This document shows positions 44,944 through 54,349 of a stretch of DNA of 64,000 nt, one piece after another. The notes below the pieces were generated by a model. The model was given only the letters and a program-made list of their open reading frames with translations. It ran no database searches and had not been told where the DNA came from. How positions within the stretch are numbered: position 1 is the stretch's first letter; each line of letters begins with the position of its first letter. This DNA comes from Actinomycetes bacterium (lineage in GTDB: Bacteria; Actinomycetota; Actinomycetes; S36-B12; GCA-2699445). A program made the translations under genes and the position numbers. Location: assembly GCA_022599915.1 (NCBI GenBank), contig JAHZLH010000008.1, positions 1 to 64,000 on the forward strand, written 5' to 3'.

Positions 44944-47061
44944 TTAGGCGTCGATGCGTTCGCGGTCGAGTTGTTCCGATGAGGTAACCAAGAACTCCTT
45001 GCGGGGAGCAACGTCGTTGCCCATCAGCAGATGGAATACCTCCTCGGCCGCTTCCGCGTCCTCGACCTGCACTCGGCGCAGGGTGCGGGATTGACGACTC
45101 ATTGTGGTCTCCCGCAACTGCCGTGCGTCCATTTCACCCAAACCCTTGTACCGCTGCACTGGGTCCTTCACCCGAACATTGCGCTTGTCCAGATCGCGCA
45201 GCGTTTCGTGCATTTGATCCTCGTTGTAGGTGTAGATCACCTCACCGTTGCGCTTACCCGCTGCGACCGTTTCGATCCGATGCAGCGGCGGAACCGCGGC
45301 GTACACCCGGCCATCTTCCAGCAGCGGGCGCATGTAGCGATAAAACAAGGTGAGTAACAGGCACCGAATGTGCGCGCCATCTACATCGGCGTCACTCATC
45401 ATGATGATCTTGCCGTAGCGGACCTGATCGATATCAAAGGTGCGACCGGAGCCAGCCCCGATGACCTGAATGATGGCGGCACATTCAGCGTTCTTCAGCA
45501 TGTCGGCGACCGAAGCTTTTTGAACGTTCAGGATCTTGCCGCGGATCGGCAGCAGTGCCTGCCCCTCGGATTCCCGTGCGAGTTTGGCCGTACCCAAGGC
45601 GCTATCACCCTCGACGATGAAAAGCTCGCTCTCGTCCACTTTGCTGGTGCGGCAGTCCACCAGTTTCGCTGGTAGTGAGGAGGACTCCAGCGCATTCTTG
45701 CGCCGCTGCAAATCCCGAGTAGCCCGGGCCGACACCCGCGCCCGCATGGCGTTGGCGACTTTCTCCAGCGCCAACTTCACCGATTGTTTGTCGCCGCGTG
45801 GTGGTTTGCGCATCCACTCAGCCAACTGCTCAGACACCACTTTCTGCACAATTTTGGTAACCGCTGGCGTGCCCAAGACCTCCTTGGTCTGACCTTCGAA
45901 CTGGGGCTCAGCTAGTCGAACCGACACCACCGCGGTAATACCTTCCAGCACGTCGTCTTTAGTGACGTTGTCTTCCCCCGACTTCAACACCTTGGCCGAT
46001 TTGAGCCGCTCGTTGAACGTCCGGGTCAATGCTCGCTCGAAGCCGGTGACATGCGTTCCACCCTTGGGGGTAGCGATGATGTTCACGAACGATTTCAAGA
46101 CTGTGTCGTACCCGTTGCTCCACCGCAACGCGACGTCTACGGTCAGATCTCGTTCCACGTCCTGCGGTGTCATATGACCGGCGTCATCCAGCACTGGCAC
46201 CGTTTCGGTAAAAGTATCCGAGCCGCGCAGTTCCACGACGTTGGTGACCGGCTCACCCACGGCGAGGTGGTCGACGTAGTCCACGATCCCACCTCGGTGG
46301 GCAAATGACTCGTCCACTACCTCCTCGGGATTCCGCTCGTCCAGCAGGCGGATAGTCACGCCGGGGACGAGGAAGGTGGTCTGTTGGATGCGTGCGCGGA
46401 GGATGTCGAGGTCGTAGCCGGCGTCAGCGGTGAAGATTTGGCGGTCCGCCCACCAGCGCACCCGCGTGCCGGTTTTCTTCGGCGAACAACGACCGCCGTC
46501 CTGCAGACCAGCCTTTTTCTTGAACTCAGCATCCGGCCCATCACCATCGAATAGGCCAGGAACGCCGCGGCGGAAAGAGATGACGTGGATTCGGCGGTCA
46601 CGGTCTACCTCAACATCGAGCCGTTCCGACAGCGCGTTGACTACCGAAGCTCCAACGCCGTGTAAACCGCCAGAGGCGGCATATGAGCCATCGCCGAACT
46701 TGCCACCAGCGTGCAGTTTGGTCATCACCACTTCCACACCGGTCATCCGGGTCTTTGGCTCTTTGTCCACCGGGATCCCGCGCCCGTCGTCGCGAACTTC
46801 GACCGAACCGTCGGGGAACAAGTGCACCTCGATCTCGGTACACCAACCGCCCAACGCCTCATCGACAGAGTTGTCGAGAATCTCCCACAGACAGTGCATC
46901 AGACCACGACCGTCGGTCGACCCGATGTACATGCCGGGACGCTTGCGGACGGCGTCCAACCCCTCTAAGACCCGCAGTTGCTTAGCGGAGTAGCCCCCGG
47001 TGGCTTTCTTGGCACGGGACCCAGAACCGCGCTTTTTGGCTGCGGCGGTGCTGTCGGGCAC
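44944..47061 (-). CDS. parE: DNA topoisomerase IV subunit B (ParE)
   Basis: A 705-residue ATPase subunit of topoisomerase IV. The GHKL ATP site is visible in EILDNSVDEALGG, DDGRGIPV and GGLHGVGASVVNALS; the Toprim domain has VEGDSALGTAKLARE and MSDADVDGAHIRCLLLTLF. Ser/Lys/Arg-rich residues precede the fold. I chose GTG at 47061 because GGAGG lies five bases upstream; a GTG at 47073 would sit on that site. Distinguishing ParE from GyrB rests on the nearby parC. It faces away from the small zinc-protein gene. Confidence 0.93.
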   Translation of the reverse strand: MPDSTAAAKKRGSGSRAKKATGGYSAKQLRVLEGLDAVRKRPGMYIGSTDGRGLMHCLWEILDNSVDEALGGWCTEIEVHLFPDGSVEVRDDGRGIPVDKEPKTRMTGVEVVMTKLHAGGKFGDGSYAASGGLHGVGASVVNALSERLDVEVDRDRRIHVISFRRGVPGLFDGDGPDAEFKKKAGLQDGGRCSPKKTGTRVRWWADRQIFTADAGYDLDILRARIQQTTFLVPGVTIRLLDERNPEEVVDESFAHRGGIVDYVDHLAVGEPVTNVVELRGSDTFTETVPVLDDAGHMTPQDVERDLTVDVALRWSNGYDTVLKSFVNIIATPKGGTHVTGFERALTRTFNERLKSAKVLKSGEDNVTKDDVLEGITAVVSVRLAEPQFEGQTKEVLGTPAVTKIVQKVVSEQLAEWMRKPPRGDKQSVKLALEKVANAMRARVSARATRDLQRRKNALESSSLPAKLVDCRTSKVDESELFIVEGDSALGTAKLARESEGQALLPIRGKILNVQKASVADMLKNAECAAIIQVIGAGSGRTFDIDQVRYGKIIMMSDADVDGAHIRCLLLTLFYRYMRPLLEDGRVYAAVPPLHRIETVAAGKRNGEVIYTYNEDQMHETLRDLDKRNVRVKDPVQRYKGLGEMDARQLRETTMSRQSRTLRRVQVEDAEAAEEVFHLLMGNDVAPRKEFLVTSSEQLDRERIDA

Positions 47062-47323
47062 GGTGTCCTCCACTAGTTGATGTCATCGCTAAGCCTAAGC
47101 GGCGACATCTGCACCGACCGACAGGCGCTCCGGTCGCCGCACTCACCGAACCCTAAGTACTCAGGACCGATGAGCCAGACTGGTCGCCCGCCCTACCTCG
47201 ATCAGGTCAGGGAATTCATCCGGCTTCCGGATATCACTCGACTACGCCCTCGGCGAACCGCGGCTCACGGTGGCTGCACCTAACCAAAACCAGTGTCAGA
47301 CTGGAGTCCTGGAGGTGAAGGGA

Positions 47324-47524
47324 ATGACTACTGTTACCGCTCCCGCTCAGTTGGGCATGCAAGATCGGTGCGACCGATGTGGCGCCCAAGCTTACGTGCT
47401 GGTTCGGCTCAAGACCGGATCGGCGCTGCAGTTCTGCGCCCATCACTACACCGAGCACTCGACCGCACTGCAGCCGCTTGCTGACGAGATCGTCGACGAA
47501 TCGCACTTACTGCTGCAGCCGTAG
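47324..47524 (+). CDS. Small zinc-ribbon protein (DUF7455-like)
   Basis: A 66-residue protein with RCDRCGAQAYVLVRL and FCAHHYTEHS, giving two CxxC/CxxH-type half-sites for one zinc ion. Very similar short proteins sit next to parE and the principal sigma factor gene in Streptomyces. The ATG at 47324 is preceded by GGAGGTGAAGG; the longer upstream frame is unsupported. The following DUF456 gene starts three bases after the stop. Function unknown. Confidence 0.82.
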   Translation: MTTVTAPAQLGMQDRCDRCGAQAYVLVRLKTGSALQFCAHHYTEHSTALQPLADEIVDESHLLLQP

Positions 47525-47527
47525 TTC

Positions 47528-48007
47528 GTGGAACTGCTAGCGGGGGTCCTCCTCGGCGCAGCAGTTGTTCTGGGGCTTATCGGTACCGTATTTCCGATCC
47601 TGCCGGGATCGCTGTTCGTTGCTGTCGGCGCCATCGGCTACGCGCTATGGGCGCAACAAACTCCCATCACCGTTGCGGCAATCGTCGCGCTGATCATTTT
47701 GGTGGCGGGCGTGGGACTGAAATACCTAATTCCCGCCCGAGCCGTCAGCGGCGACGTCGACAACGTCGCCTTATTCATCGGCGGCCTGCTGGGGCTGATC
47801 GGATTTTTCGTTATCCCGATTGTCGGGCTGTTGATTGGATTCGTGCTGGGTGTGGTGCTGGTGGAACTGCTGCGCACTCGCTCGCTGCGGCAAGCGATCC
47901 CTGCCACCAAGTGTGCACTCACTGCTGCTGGGATCAGCATTCTGGTGGAACTAGTTGCGGTCTTGCTCGCAGGCGGAATCATCATCACCGCCGCACTTGT
48001 CTTTTAG
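47528..48007 (+). CDS. DUF456 family membrane protein
   Basis: A 159-residue protein that is almost entirely hydrophobic, with four to five membrane helices and the glycine-rich GLIGTVFPILPGSLFVAVGAI start and GVGLKYLIPARAVSG loop typical of DUF456. It begins with GTG three bases after the preceding stop, so the two are co-transcribed. The C-terminal helices carry LIGFVLGVVLVELL. The function of the family is unknown. Confidence 0.9.
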   Translation: MELLAGVLLGAAVVLGLIGTVFPILPGSLFVAVGAIGYALWAQQTPITVAAIVALIILVAGVGLKYLIPARAVSGDVDNVALFIGGLLGLIGFFVIPIVGLLIGFVLGVVLVELLRTRSLRQAIPATKCALTAAGISILVELVAVLLAGGIIITAALVF

Positions 48008-48118
48008 CAAGGTCACCGCGTCGGTCGCGCCAACAGACCCGCTACCGCTGTCGCCCCAGTCGCTACGACTGTCCTGCCAGAGCCTGTCATGGTCTACTTG
48101 GGCCGGAAGGTGATCTTG

Positions 48119-49618
48119 ATGGATTTCACCGAGTACCGCTCGCTAGATGCTACGGCGATGATCGCTGGCATTGCGTCCGGGGACTTCACCGCTAGCGAAC
48201 TGGTTGACGTGGCAGCCCGACGACTGCGTCGAGTGAACCCGACCCTCAATGCGGCGGTGTTGGATCTGTCCGGTGCTGCGCGGCGCGACGTTCGAGACGG
48301 ATTGCCCAGCGGACCACTCCACGGCATCCCCATGGTCGTCAAGGACATGGATGGCACGCTTGCCGGAGTCCGCTGCACTATGGGCTCGCGCTCCCTCGTT
48401 GACTGGGTGCCCAAGAACGACTCGACGTTACTTGGTCGCTACCGGGCGGCAGGCGCGGTCTTCCTTGCCAAAACCAACTGCCCCGAGTTCGGGATGGTGG
48501 GAGTTACCGAGCCCGAACTGCACGGCCCCACCCGCAACCCGTGGAACACCGACTACACCCCCGGTGGATCTTCGGGGGGTACGGGGGCTGCGGTCGCCGG
48601 CGGTGTGGTTCCGGTGGGACACGGTGGCGATGGTGGCGGGTCCATCCGCATCCCCTCGTCACACTGCGGGCTGTTCGGCCTCAAGCCCAGTCGCGGCCGG
48701 ATGCCCACCGGCCCGGATATCGGCGAAGGCTGGAACGGTCTGGCCATCCCCCACGCACTCACTCGGTCCGTGCGTGACAGCGCACTCCTGCTGGACGTCG
48801 GTCGCGGGGTTGATCCAGGTGCTCCCTACGCGGAGCCACCTGGCCCGCGCAGTTTTGTTGCTGCCATGCAACGACGAGTGAAACGGTTGCGGATCGGGGT
48901 CAGCCGACGAGCCCAACTTGCTGGCGAAATCCACGCAGATAATCTGGCCGCCATCGAGGATGCCGTTGCGCTGTTGACCGATCTGGGTCACAAGGTAGAA
49001 GAGGTGGATCTGCAGTTCGATCGGGAGGAACTGTTAGCCGCATTCCTGACCATCACGGTGGCTTCCATCGCCCAAGACGTGGCCGCTACTACCAGCAAGA
49101 CCGGACGTGAACCCAAGGCCAACATGTTCGAGCCCGCCACCTGGTTCGCCTACCGGTTGGGTCAGGTGCTGTCAGCGCAAGACCTCGAAGCCGCACTTGC
49201 AGTTCGGGATCGCTTCGCCCGCTCGATGGCTACGCAAATGAGCGGCCTAGACCTTCATATGACCGCCACGACCGCGATTCCGCCGGTCAAGATCGGAGAA
49301 TTAAATTTGAGCGGTATCGAACGCACCGGGCTGGGCGCGTTGCGTCGACTCGCCAGTATCAGTGGCCCTGCCACGAATCCGCTGTATCGCACGCTGCTCG
49401 CGCAACTGTCGGAGCAACTCATGGCACCCAACCCCAACACGGAGACCGCCAACCTCACCGGTCGACCCGCCATGAGCGTGCCATTGTTCTGGAACGACAC
49501 CGGCCTACCAATCGGTACGCAGTTCACCGCAGACTTGGGGCAAGAGGCACTTCTGCTGCAACTAGCGCGGGAACTGGAAGAGGCCCGACCCTGGTTCGAC
49601 CGGGTGCCACCGCTGTGA
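48119..49618 (+). CDS. Amidase-signature family hydrolase
   Basis: A 499-residue enzyme with the Ser-cisSer-Lys triad of the amidase signature family: lysine in GIPMVVKDMDGT, the cis-serine in YTPGGSSGGTGAAVA, and the nucleophile in GGDGGGSIRIPSSHCGLFG. The ATG at 48119 has GGAAGG upstream. The substrate is unknown; it is not GatA, as gatB and gatC are absent and GatA-specific C-terminal features are not seen. It is followed after about 30 bases by an ABC exporter gene on the same strand. Confidence 0.9.
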   Translation: MDFTEYRSLDATAMIAGIASGDFTASELVDVAARRLRRVNPTLNAAVLDLSGAARRDVRDGLPSGPLHGIPMVVKDMDGTLAGVRCTMGSRSLVDWVPKNDSTLLGRYRAAGAVFLAKTNCPEFGMVGVTEPELHGPTRNPWNTDYTPGGSSGGTGAAVAGGVVPVGHGGDGGGSIRIPSSHCGLFGLKPSRGRMPTGPDIGEGWNGLAIPHALTRSVRDSALLLDVGRGVDPGAPYAEPPGPRSFVAAMQRRVKRLRIGVSRRAQLAGEIHADNLAAIEDAVALLTDLGHKVEEVDLQFDREELLAAFLTITVASIAQDVAATTSKTGREPKANMFEPATWFAYRLGQVLSAQDLEAALAVRDRFARSMATQMSGLDLHMTATTAIPPVKIGELNLSGIERTGLGALRRLASISGPATNPLYRTLLAQLSEQLMAPNPNTETANLTGRPAMSVPLFWNDTGLPIGTQFTADLGQEALLLQLARELEEARPWFDRVPPL

Positions 49619-49649
49619 TCGACTATTGGCTGTTGGGGAGGACAAGCTC

Positions 49650-51506
49650 ATGATTGAAATCGTCGGGGTCAGTAAGCACTACGGGGATACTGCCGCTGTT
49701 GCGAATTTGAGTTTCACTGTGCCCAGCGGGCAGGTGACCGGATTCCTTGGACCTAATGGTTCCGGAAAATCCACCACGATGCGGATGATCCTGGGACTGG
49801 ATCGACCCGACACCGGGTTCGTGCGAGTCAATGGCCGTCGCTATGTCGACGAACAACTCCCACTCACCCAGGTGGGTTCCCTCTTGGAAGCCCGATCGGT
49901 CCACCCGGGTCGCACTGCCGCCAACCACCTGCGCTTTCTGGCCGCCAGCAACGGCATCAACCGCAGGCGAGTTGACGAAGTGATCGAGTTCGTCGGATTG
50001 GAATCGGTAGCGGGTCGCCGTGCCGGCGGTTTCTCGCTCGGCATGGGTCAGCGGCTAGGGATCGCTACCGCACTGTTGGGTGATCCACCTATTTTGATCT
50101 TGGACGAACCGGTCAACGGCCTCGATCCGGAGGGCATCATCTGGGTGCGCACTTTGCTACGAGGACTGGCGGCGGAAGGCCGGACCATTCTCGTTTCCAG
50201 TCACCTCATGACGGAAATGTCGATGACCGCAGATCAACTCGTCGTTATCGGGCGAGGTCGACTCATTGCCGACACTACGGTGACTGAGTTCGTCGCCTCG
50301 GCCGGCGGGGCGAAGGTGCTGGTCAGCTCCGATCAAACTACCGAGATGACGGCTGCTCTTGCGGAAGCGGAGGTCGAAGAACAACCGAATGGCACCCTGC
50401 TGGTGAGCGGTCTGACGGCTGCTGAGATTGGCCAGCGGGCCTTAGCCGCGCAGATTCCGTTGACCCAACTCAGCACCCAGACGCCGTCACTGGAAGAGGC
50501 GTTCATGTCGTTGACGTCTGGCGATGTGGTCTACCACGGCCAGACGCTATCCAGCGCTGACAGCACTGGCCCGACCACCGCCACTTCCCTCGACGAGCCG
50601 CCATCCAACTCAGCGGCCGAAACGGCGCCGTCAACGACAGCCCCGGAGCCACCGCCGGCCACGCATGATGACACCCACACCCGGGTAGCTACAGCTGGGG
50701 AAGCCCCGGCCAAGAAACGCACACCCTTCTTTTCGGACCTGTCGCGAGGGATTCGGGCCGAGTGGCGCAAGTTCATCAGTCTGCGTTCCACGAAGTGGTC
50801 GCTGCTGTTGTCCTTCGTCATTGTGGTGGCCTTCGGCGGAATCGCGGCCTACGGCACCACGTTGCGATGGGATGACTTCAGTCCGTTGCGCCGAGCAGTC
50901 TTCGACCCCACCGCTCAGTCGCTAGGGGGGATTTTCTTCGGCCAACTGGTCCTCGGCGCGCTGGGAGTGCTGGTGCTGTCCAGTGAGTACAGCAGCGGCA
51001 GTATCCGAGCCACGATGGCCGCGATCCCCCGCCGACCGCGGGTACTGCTGGCCAAGATCTTGGTCCTCGGCGTAGCCGGTCTCGTCGTCGCCACCGCAAC
51101 CATGTTTGCCGCGTTCTTCTTCACCCAATGGATGCTAGGACCTATTGAGGTGCAAGATACGTTGGCCAGCCCCAACACCCTGCGGGCCATCATCGGCGCC
51201 TCGCTCTTTCTGGTCGCAGTCGCCCTGCTCGGGCTGGGGCTCGCGGCAGTCCTGCGGCACACCGCCGGTGCCATCAGCTCCCTGTTCGGCCTGCTACTCG
51301 TGCTGCCATTACTGGTCAACTTCCTCCCGGAAGAGTGGCAAGCTGAAATCAATCCCTACTTGCCAGTCATCGCGGGGCTACGCATCGTGCAAACCAAGCC
51401 AGTAGTTCCGGGGTTCGATCCTTGGGTGTCACTGCTGCTGATGTTTGGGTATGCAACGGTCGCATTACTTATCGGCGTATTTCTGTTGCGTCGCCGAGAC
51501 GTATGA
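49650..51506 (+). CDS. Fused ABC exporter: ATP-binding domain plus ABC-2 permease in one chain
   Basis: A 618-residue protein with an ABC ATPase domain first (about 1-300; Walker A GPNGSGKST, signature FSLGMGQRLGIA, Walker B ILILDEPVNGLDPEG). A Ser/Thr/Pro/Ala-rich linker (about 300-365) follows, and then an ABC-2-type permease of six helices (about 385-618). The ATG at 49650 follows GGGGAGGA. Most relatives have the two parts on separate genes, so the fusion is notable. The type of ATPase suggests export of a lipid, antibiotic or peptide. No neighbour names the substrate. Confidence 0.88.
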   Translation: MIEIVGVSKHYGDTAAVANLSFTVPSGQVTGFLGPNGSGKSTTMRMILGLDRPDTGFVRVNGRRYVDEQLPLTQVGSLLEARSVHPGRTAANHLRFLAASNGINRRRVDEVIEFVGLESVAGRRAGGFSLGMGQRLGIATALLGDPPILILDEPVNGLDPEGIIWVRTLLRGLAAEGRTILVSSHLMTEMSMTADQLVVIGRGRLIADTTVTEFVASAGGAKVLVSSDQTTEMTAALAEAEVEEQPNGTLLVSGLTAAEIGQRALAAQIPLTQLSTQTPSLEEAFMSLTSGDVVYHGQTLSSADSTGPTTATSLDEPPSNSAAETAPSTTAPEPPPATHDDTHTRVATAGEAPAKKRTPFFSDLSRGIRAEWRKFISLRSTKWSLLLSFVIVVAFGGIAAYGTTLRWDDFSPLRRAVFDPTAQSLGGIFFGQLVLGALGVLVLSSEYSSGSIRATMAAIPRRPRVLLAKILVLGVAGLVVATATMFAAFFFTQWMLGPIEVQDTLASPNTLRAIIGASLFLVAVALLGLGLAAVLRHTAGAISSLFGLLLVLPLLVNFLPEEWQAEINPYLPVIAGLRIVQTKPVVPGFDPWVSLLLMFGYATVALLIGVFLLRRRDV

Positions 51507-51623
51507 GACTCTGATTCGATCCCGCACTCGACCGCAAATCCGGATGCGCTGGCTCGCACCACACCACCCGTGAGATGGCTCACACAGTTGATTAGGGCCC
51601 AGCGCTGCTGGGTAGGAGGGGCT

Positions 51624-52754
51624 ATGGCAACAAGTTTGAGCGGCCGCATGGCCTGGGTCGACCTAATCAAGGGCCTCAGCGTCGTTCTCGTCGTGTTGAT
51701 GCATGCCGCCTTGCTGCTGCCGGGTCTGGCCGGCGACTCGACCGTCGCTGGGGTGTGGAACGACATCGGCACGCTGCTAGAACCATTGCGGATGCCGGTC
51801 TTCTTCTTCGTATCCGGCATGCTGGCCTCTTCTGCCGTGCAACGCAGTTGGGACAGCAACCGACAGCGCACCTGGGGAATGGGCTACCTGTATGTGCTGT
51901 GGACCATCATCCTGCTCGGCCTCACCACCCTCTTCCTGCAACAAACTCCGATCGAAGCGACCACGTCGCTGCCGGGCACATTGCTCTTCGCAGCTAGCGG
52001 CTACTGGTACCTGTACGCCCTGCTGCTGTTCTTCGTCATTGCGGTGGTCACCCGCCGGCTACCCCCGTTGCTGGTCGTTGCTGCGGCCGCTGCATTGAAC
52101 ATTTTCCGCCCGCTCACCAACGATGTGTTGGCAAGCGTGCTGGATCCGATCCATCCCGGCAGCTTGGCGGCGATGATGACGCTGAACCTGGTCTTCTTCC
52201 TCGTAGGAGTGCACTACAAGAAGTGGGGCACCTGGGTCGCCGCACGCGCCAACTGGCCGACGATGCTGCTGCTCGGTTCCGCTCTGGTCACGGCGGGTAT
52301 CTACCGGCTGAATACTCCGGAACTGTGGCAGCACACCTTCCTGCCGCTATCCATCGGGTGGATCATTTTCGCGATCATGGCGGCCACCATCGCCACCCGT
52401 TGGGAGGCACCGCGCGAGTTGGGCTCCTACCTCGGTGCTCGCACGCTGCCGATCTACGTAATGCAGTTCCCGTTGCTCTTCCTCATTTCGTGGGGTTTGC
52501 AGCTGTACGCCACCGGGGCGTTGGAACCAGCCTGGGTGCAGGCACTGTTCCCGCTAGCCGTGACCGGATTCATCGTGTTGGTGGCGTTGGTGTTGCACAC
52601 CTGGGTGCAACGCAAGCAGCTGCGGTATTTGTTCACCGCGCCAGAGTGGGCGCTGAACCCACGCGCCGCCATGACCCGCGCGCGCGGGGACGTCGAGTTG
52701 GCCGAAGATGCACCCGCGCCCACCACCGAATTCGATCTCAAACCGGTCCGCTGA
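51624..52754 (+). CDS. Acyltransferase family 3 membrane protein
   Basis: A 376-residue protein with about ten membrane helices. The conserved histidine is in RMAWVDLIKGLSVVLVVLMH and the following FFFVSGMLAS is a hallmark of acyltransferase 3 (OafA/YrhL-like) proteins, which transfer acyl groups to sugars or lipids at the cell surface. The ATG at 51624 has GGAGGGG upstream. The C-terminal 30 residues are soluble and acidic. No adjacent gene tells the acceptor. Confidence 0.88.
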   Translation: MATSLSGRMAWVDLIKGLSVVLVVLMHAALLLPGLAGDSTVAGVWNDIGTLLEPLRMPVFFFVSGMLASSAVQRSWDSNRQRTWGMGYLYVLWTIILLGLTTLFLQQTPIEATTSLPGTLLFAASGYWYLYALLLFFVIAVVTRRLPPLLVVAAAAALNIFRPLTNDVLASVLDPIHPGSLAAMMTLNLVFFLVGVHYKKWGTWVAARANWPTMLLLGSALVTAGIYRLNTPELWQHTFLPLSIGWIIFAIMAATIATRWEAPRELGSYLGARTLPIYVMQFPLLFLISWGLQLYATGALEPAWVQALFPLAVTGFIVLVALVLHTWVQRKQLRYLFTAPEWALNPRAAMTRARGDVELAEDAPAPTTEFDLKPVR

Positions 52755-53108
52755 ACGCGTCTGCGACATCACAGCGGTCATCGGACAACTACAGCGCAAC
52801 ACCCCACCCGTCGGCGATGCTGTCCTCGGCTGCGGCAGTCAACCTCGTCGTACGGTGGCTGTGCTGGCAGGCTGCTATTGCAGCGGCCTCCCGACCCAAA
52901 CCGGTCCCGGCCGTTGATCACCAGCCAACTGACCCGCGGTCTCGATCCCGACTAGGCCGCTGCCCATCGTTCGCCCAGCACCGGCCAGTGACCCAGGTCA
53001 CGTAAATCATTCAAAACTTCTGCAGATTTAGTGCATCTAAAACCGGTACTAGCCGCGAAGTAATGGTTGTACACCCCGACGGCGGGTGGGAGACAAAGGA
53101 GAACAACC
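52755..53108. other. Intergenic gap upstream of the fasciclin gene
   Basis: About 354 bases without a supportable gene. Frames reading through here extend from the acyltransferase gene out of frame. The stretch 53000-53060 is A+T-rich and has a 5-base inverted repeat (TTTAG 53027-53031, CTAAA 53037-53041). It should hold the promoter of the fasciclin-sigK-rskA unit, but I found no clear match to the mycobacterial SigK promoter as I remember it. Confidence 0.5.
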
Positions 53109-53723
53109 ATGAACATAACGAAAATGCTCGCGGCTGGGTCCGCAGTCGCTCTGGCTGCCACCCTGGGAACCGCGGCGGTACCAGCCAATGCGGCCAAGGG
53201 CGACACGCCCCTGGCCTCGGTGATTCAGGATAATAAAGACTTCGACGTCCTATACGGCGCAGTAACTGCTGTTCTTGCGGACAACCCGGATTCGGCCGTG
53301 AGCGTGCTCACAGACGGTTCCGTGAAGTTGACCGCCTTCGCCCCTACCGACAAGGCGTTCAAGAACCTGGCCACCACCATCTCCGGCACCAAGGTGAAGA
53401 GCGACACTAAAGCGCTGAACACTATTGCTGAGGCTGTCGGCATCGACGGCGTGGAGTCGGTCCTGCTCTACCACGTGGTACTGGGCAAGCCGATCACGGC
53501 GAAGAAGGCTCTCAAGTCCAACGGCGCCAAGCTGGAGACTGCACAGGGCGGGACCGTCAAGGTCAAGGTCAAGAAAAAGCACAGCAGTGCTCCAGTCATT
53601 CGGTTGAAGGACAAGGATCCGGAGCTGAAGAACCCCAAGGTGGTTGTGGCTGACGTCAACAAGGGCAACAAGCAGATCGCACATGCGATTGACAACGTGT
53701 TGCTGCCGATTCAGGTTAGCTGA
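53109..53723 (+). CDS. Secreted fasciclin-domain protein (MPT70/MPT83-like)
   Basis: A 204-residue exported protein. The first 28 residues are a signal peptide with a cleavage-like PANAAKG; no lipobox. One fasciclin (FAS1) domain fills the rest, with LTAFAPTDKAFKNL near the start and VLLYHVVLGKPI in the middle, ending in AHAIDNVLLPIQVS. FAS1 domains mediate adhesion. The ATG at 53109 has AAAGGAG upstream. It is followed 11 bases on by an ECF sigma gene and an RskA-like anti-sigma, the same trio that in M. tuberculosis involves mpt70/mpt83 and sigK-rskA. Control by that sigma factor is inferred. Confidence 0.9.
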   Translation: MNITKMLAAGSAVALAATLGTAAVPANAAKGDTPLASVIQDNKDFDVLYGAVTAVLADNPDSAVSVLTDGSVKLTAFAPTDKAFKNLATTISGTKVKSDTKALNTIAEAVGIDGVESVLLYHVVLGKPITAKKALKSNGAKLETAQGGTVKVKVKKKHSSAPVIRLKDKDPELKNPKVVVADVNKGNKQIAHAIDNVLLPIQVS

Positions 53724-53734
53724 CGGATAGAACA

Positions 53735-54349
53735 GTGAGCGTTGCGACGCTGCTGGAAGCAGCGCCCCCCGGTGCATGGGACACTATGCGGGTGACCGAT
53801 GTGGATGTGGAGCAGCTAGGCTACCGCCTAGTCTCCGGAGATCACTCGGCTCTCGAAGAGTCCTACCAGCGCTGGGGGGCGCTGATCCATACGATCGCTT
53901 ACCGCTCCCTGGGTGATGCAGACGAAGCTGCTGACGTCACACAGAACACCTTCATCTCGGCCTGGAATGGTCGAGAAAGCTTCAACCCCGAGATGGGAAA
54001 TGTACCGGCCTGGCTGACCGGAATCGCTCGGCGAAGGATCGCCGATTCCTACCGCCGAACTCCACGACAGCGTGAAGTGGCAGTGGCTGAAATTGGCGAC
54101 ACTAGACCTGCGGTGGGTACCGCCAACGCAGATCCGACTCGGGTTGTGGACCAGGTGGTGCTGGCCGACGAACTGGATGAGTTGGGTGAACCTGCCCGCA
54201 GCATCATCCAGTTGGCCTTCTACCAGGACCTCACGCACCAACAAGTAGCCCACAAGCTTGACCTACCGCTCGGTACGGTCAAGAGCCACATCAGAAGATC
54301 ATTAACTAGGTTGCGAGACCGGCTGGAGGTGACTCATGCAGCATTGTGA
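53735..54349 (+). CDS. sigK: ECF sigma factor, SigK-like
   Basis: A sigma-70 family protein of 204 residues (187 if the ATG at 53786 is used). Region 2 reads SLGDADEAADVTQNTFISAW and region 4 LDLPLGTVKSHIRRSLTRLRDRL; regions 1.1 and 3 are missing, as in ECF factors. It is held between a fasciclin gene and an RskA-type anti-sigma, the arrangement of SigK. GTG at 53735 is preceded by GGA at fair spacing; the shorter start fits the family's usual length. The anti-sigma gene overlaps its end by 14 bases. Confidence 0.88.
   Translation: MSVATLLEAAPPGAWDTMRVTDVDVEQLGYRLVSGDHSALEESYQRWGALIHTIAYRSLGDADEAADVTQNTFISAWNGRESFNPEMGNVPAWLTGIARRRIADSYRRTPRQREVAVAEIGDTRPAVGTANADPTRVVDQVVLADELDELGEPARSIIQLAFYQDLTHQQVAHKLDLPLGTVKSHIRRSLTRLRDRLEVTHAAL

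Noticed and set aside
51410-51425. A GGGGTTCGATCC string resembling a tRNA T-arm
   Set aside because: It lies inside the permease half of the ABC exporter gene, with no matching anticodon or acceptor stems around it.
52223-53005. A 260-codon plus-strand open frame at the end of the acyltransferase gene
   Set aside because: Most of it is an alternate frame of the acyltransferase gene; the last part enters the intergenic gap without a recognisable start or motif.
53027-53041. TTTAG/CTAAA inverted repeat as an operator
   Set aside because: Only five base pairs in an A+T-rich patch; chance is likely, so it is mentioned only in the gap entry.
52755-53108. A SigK-type promoter upstream of the fasciclin gene
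   Set aside because: A CCATCG string occurs at 52964-52969, but nothing like the expected -10 follows at the right distance.
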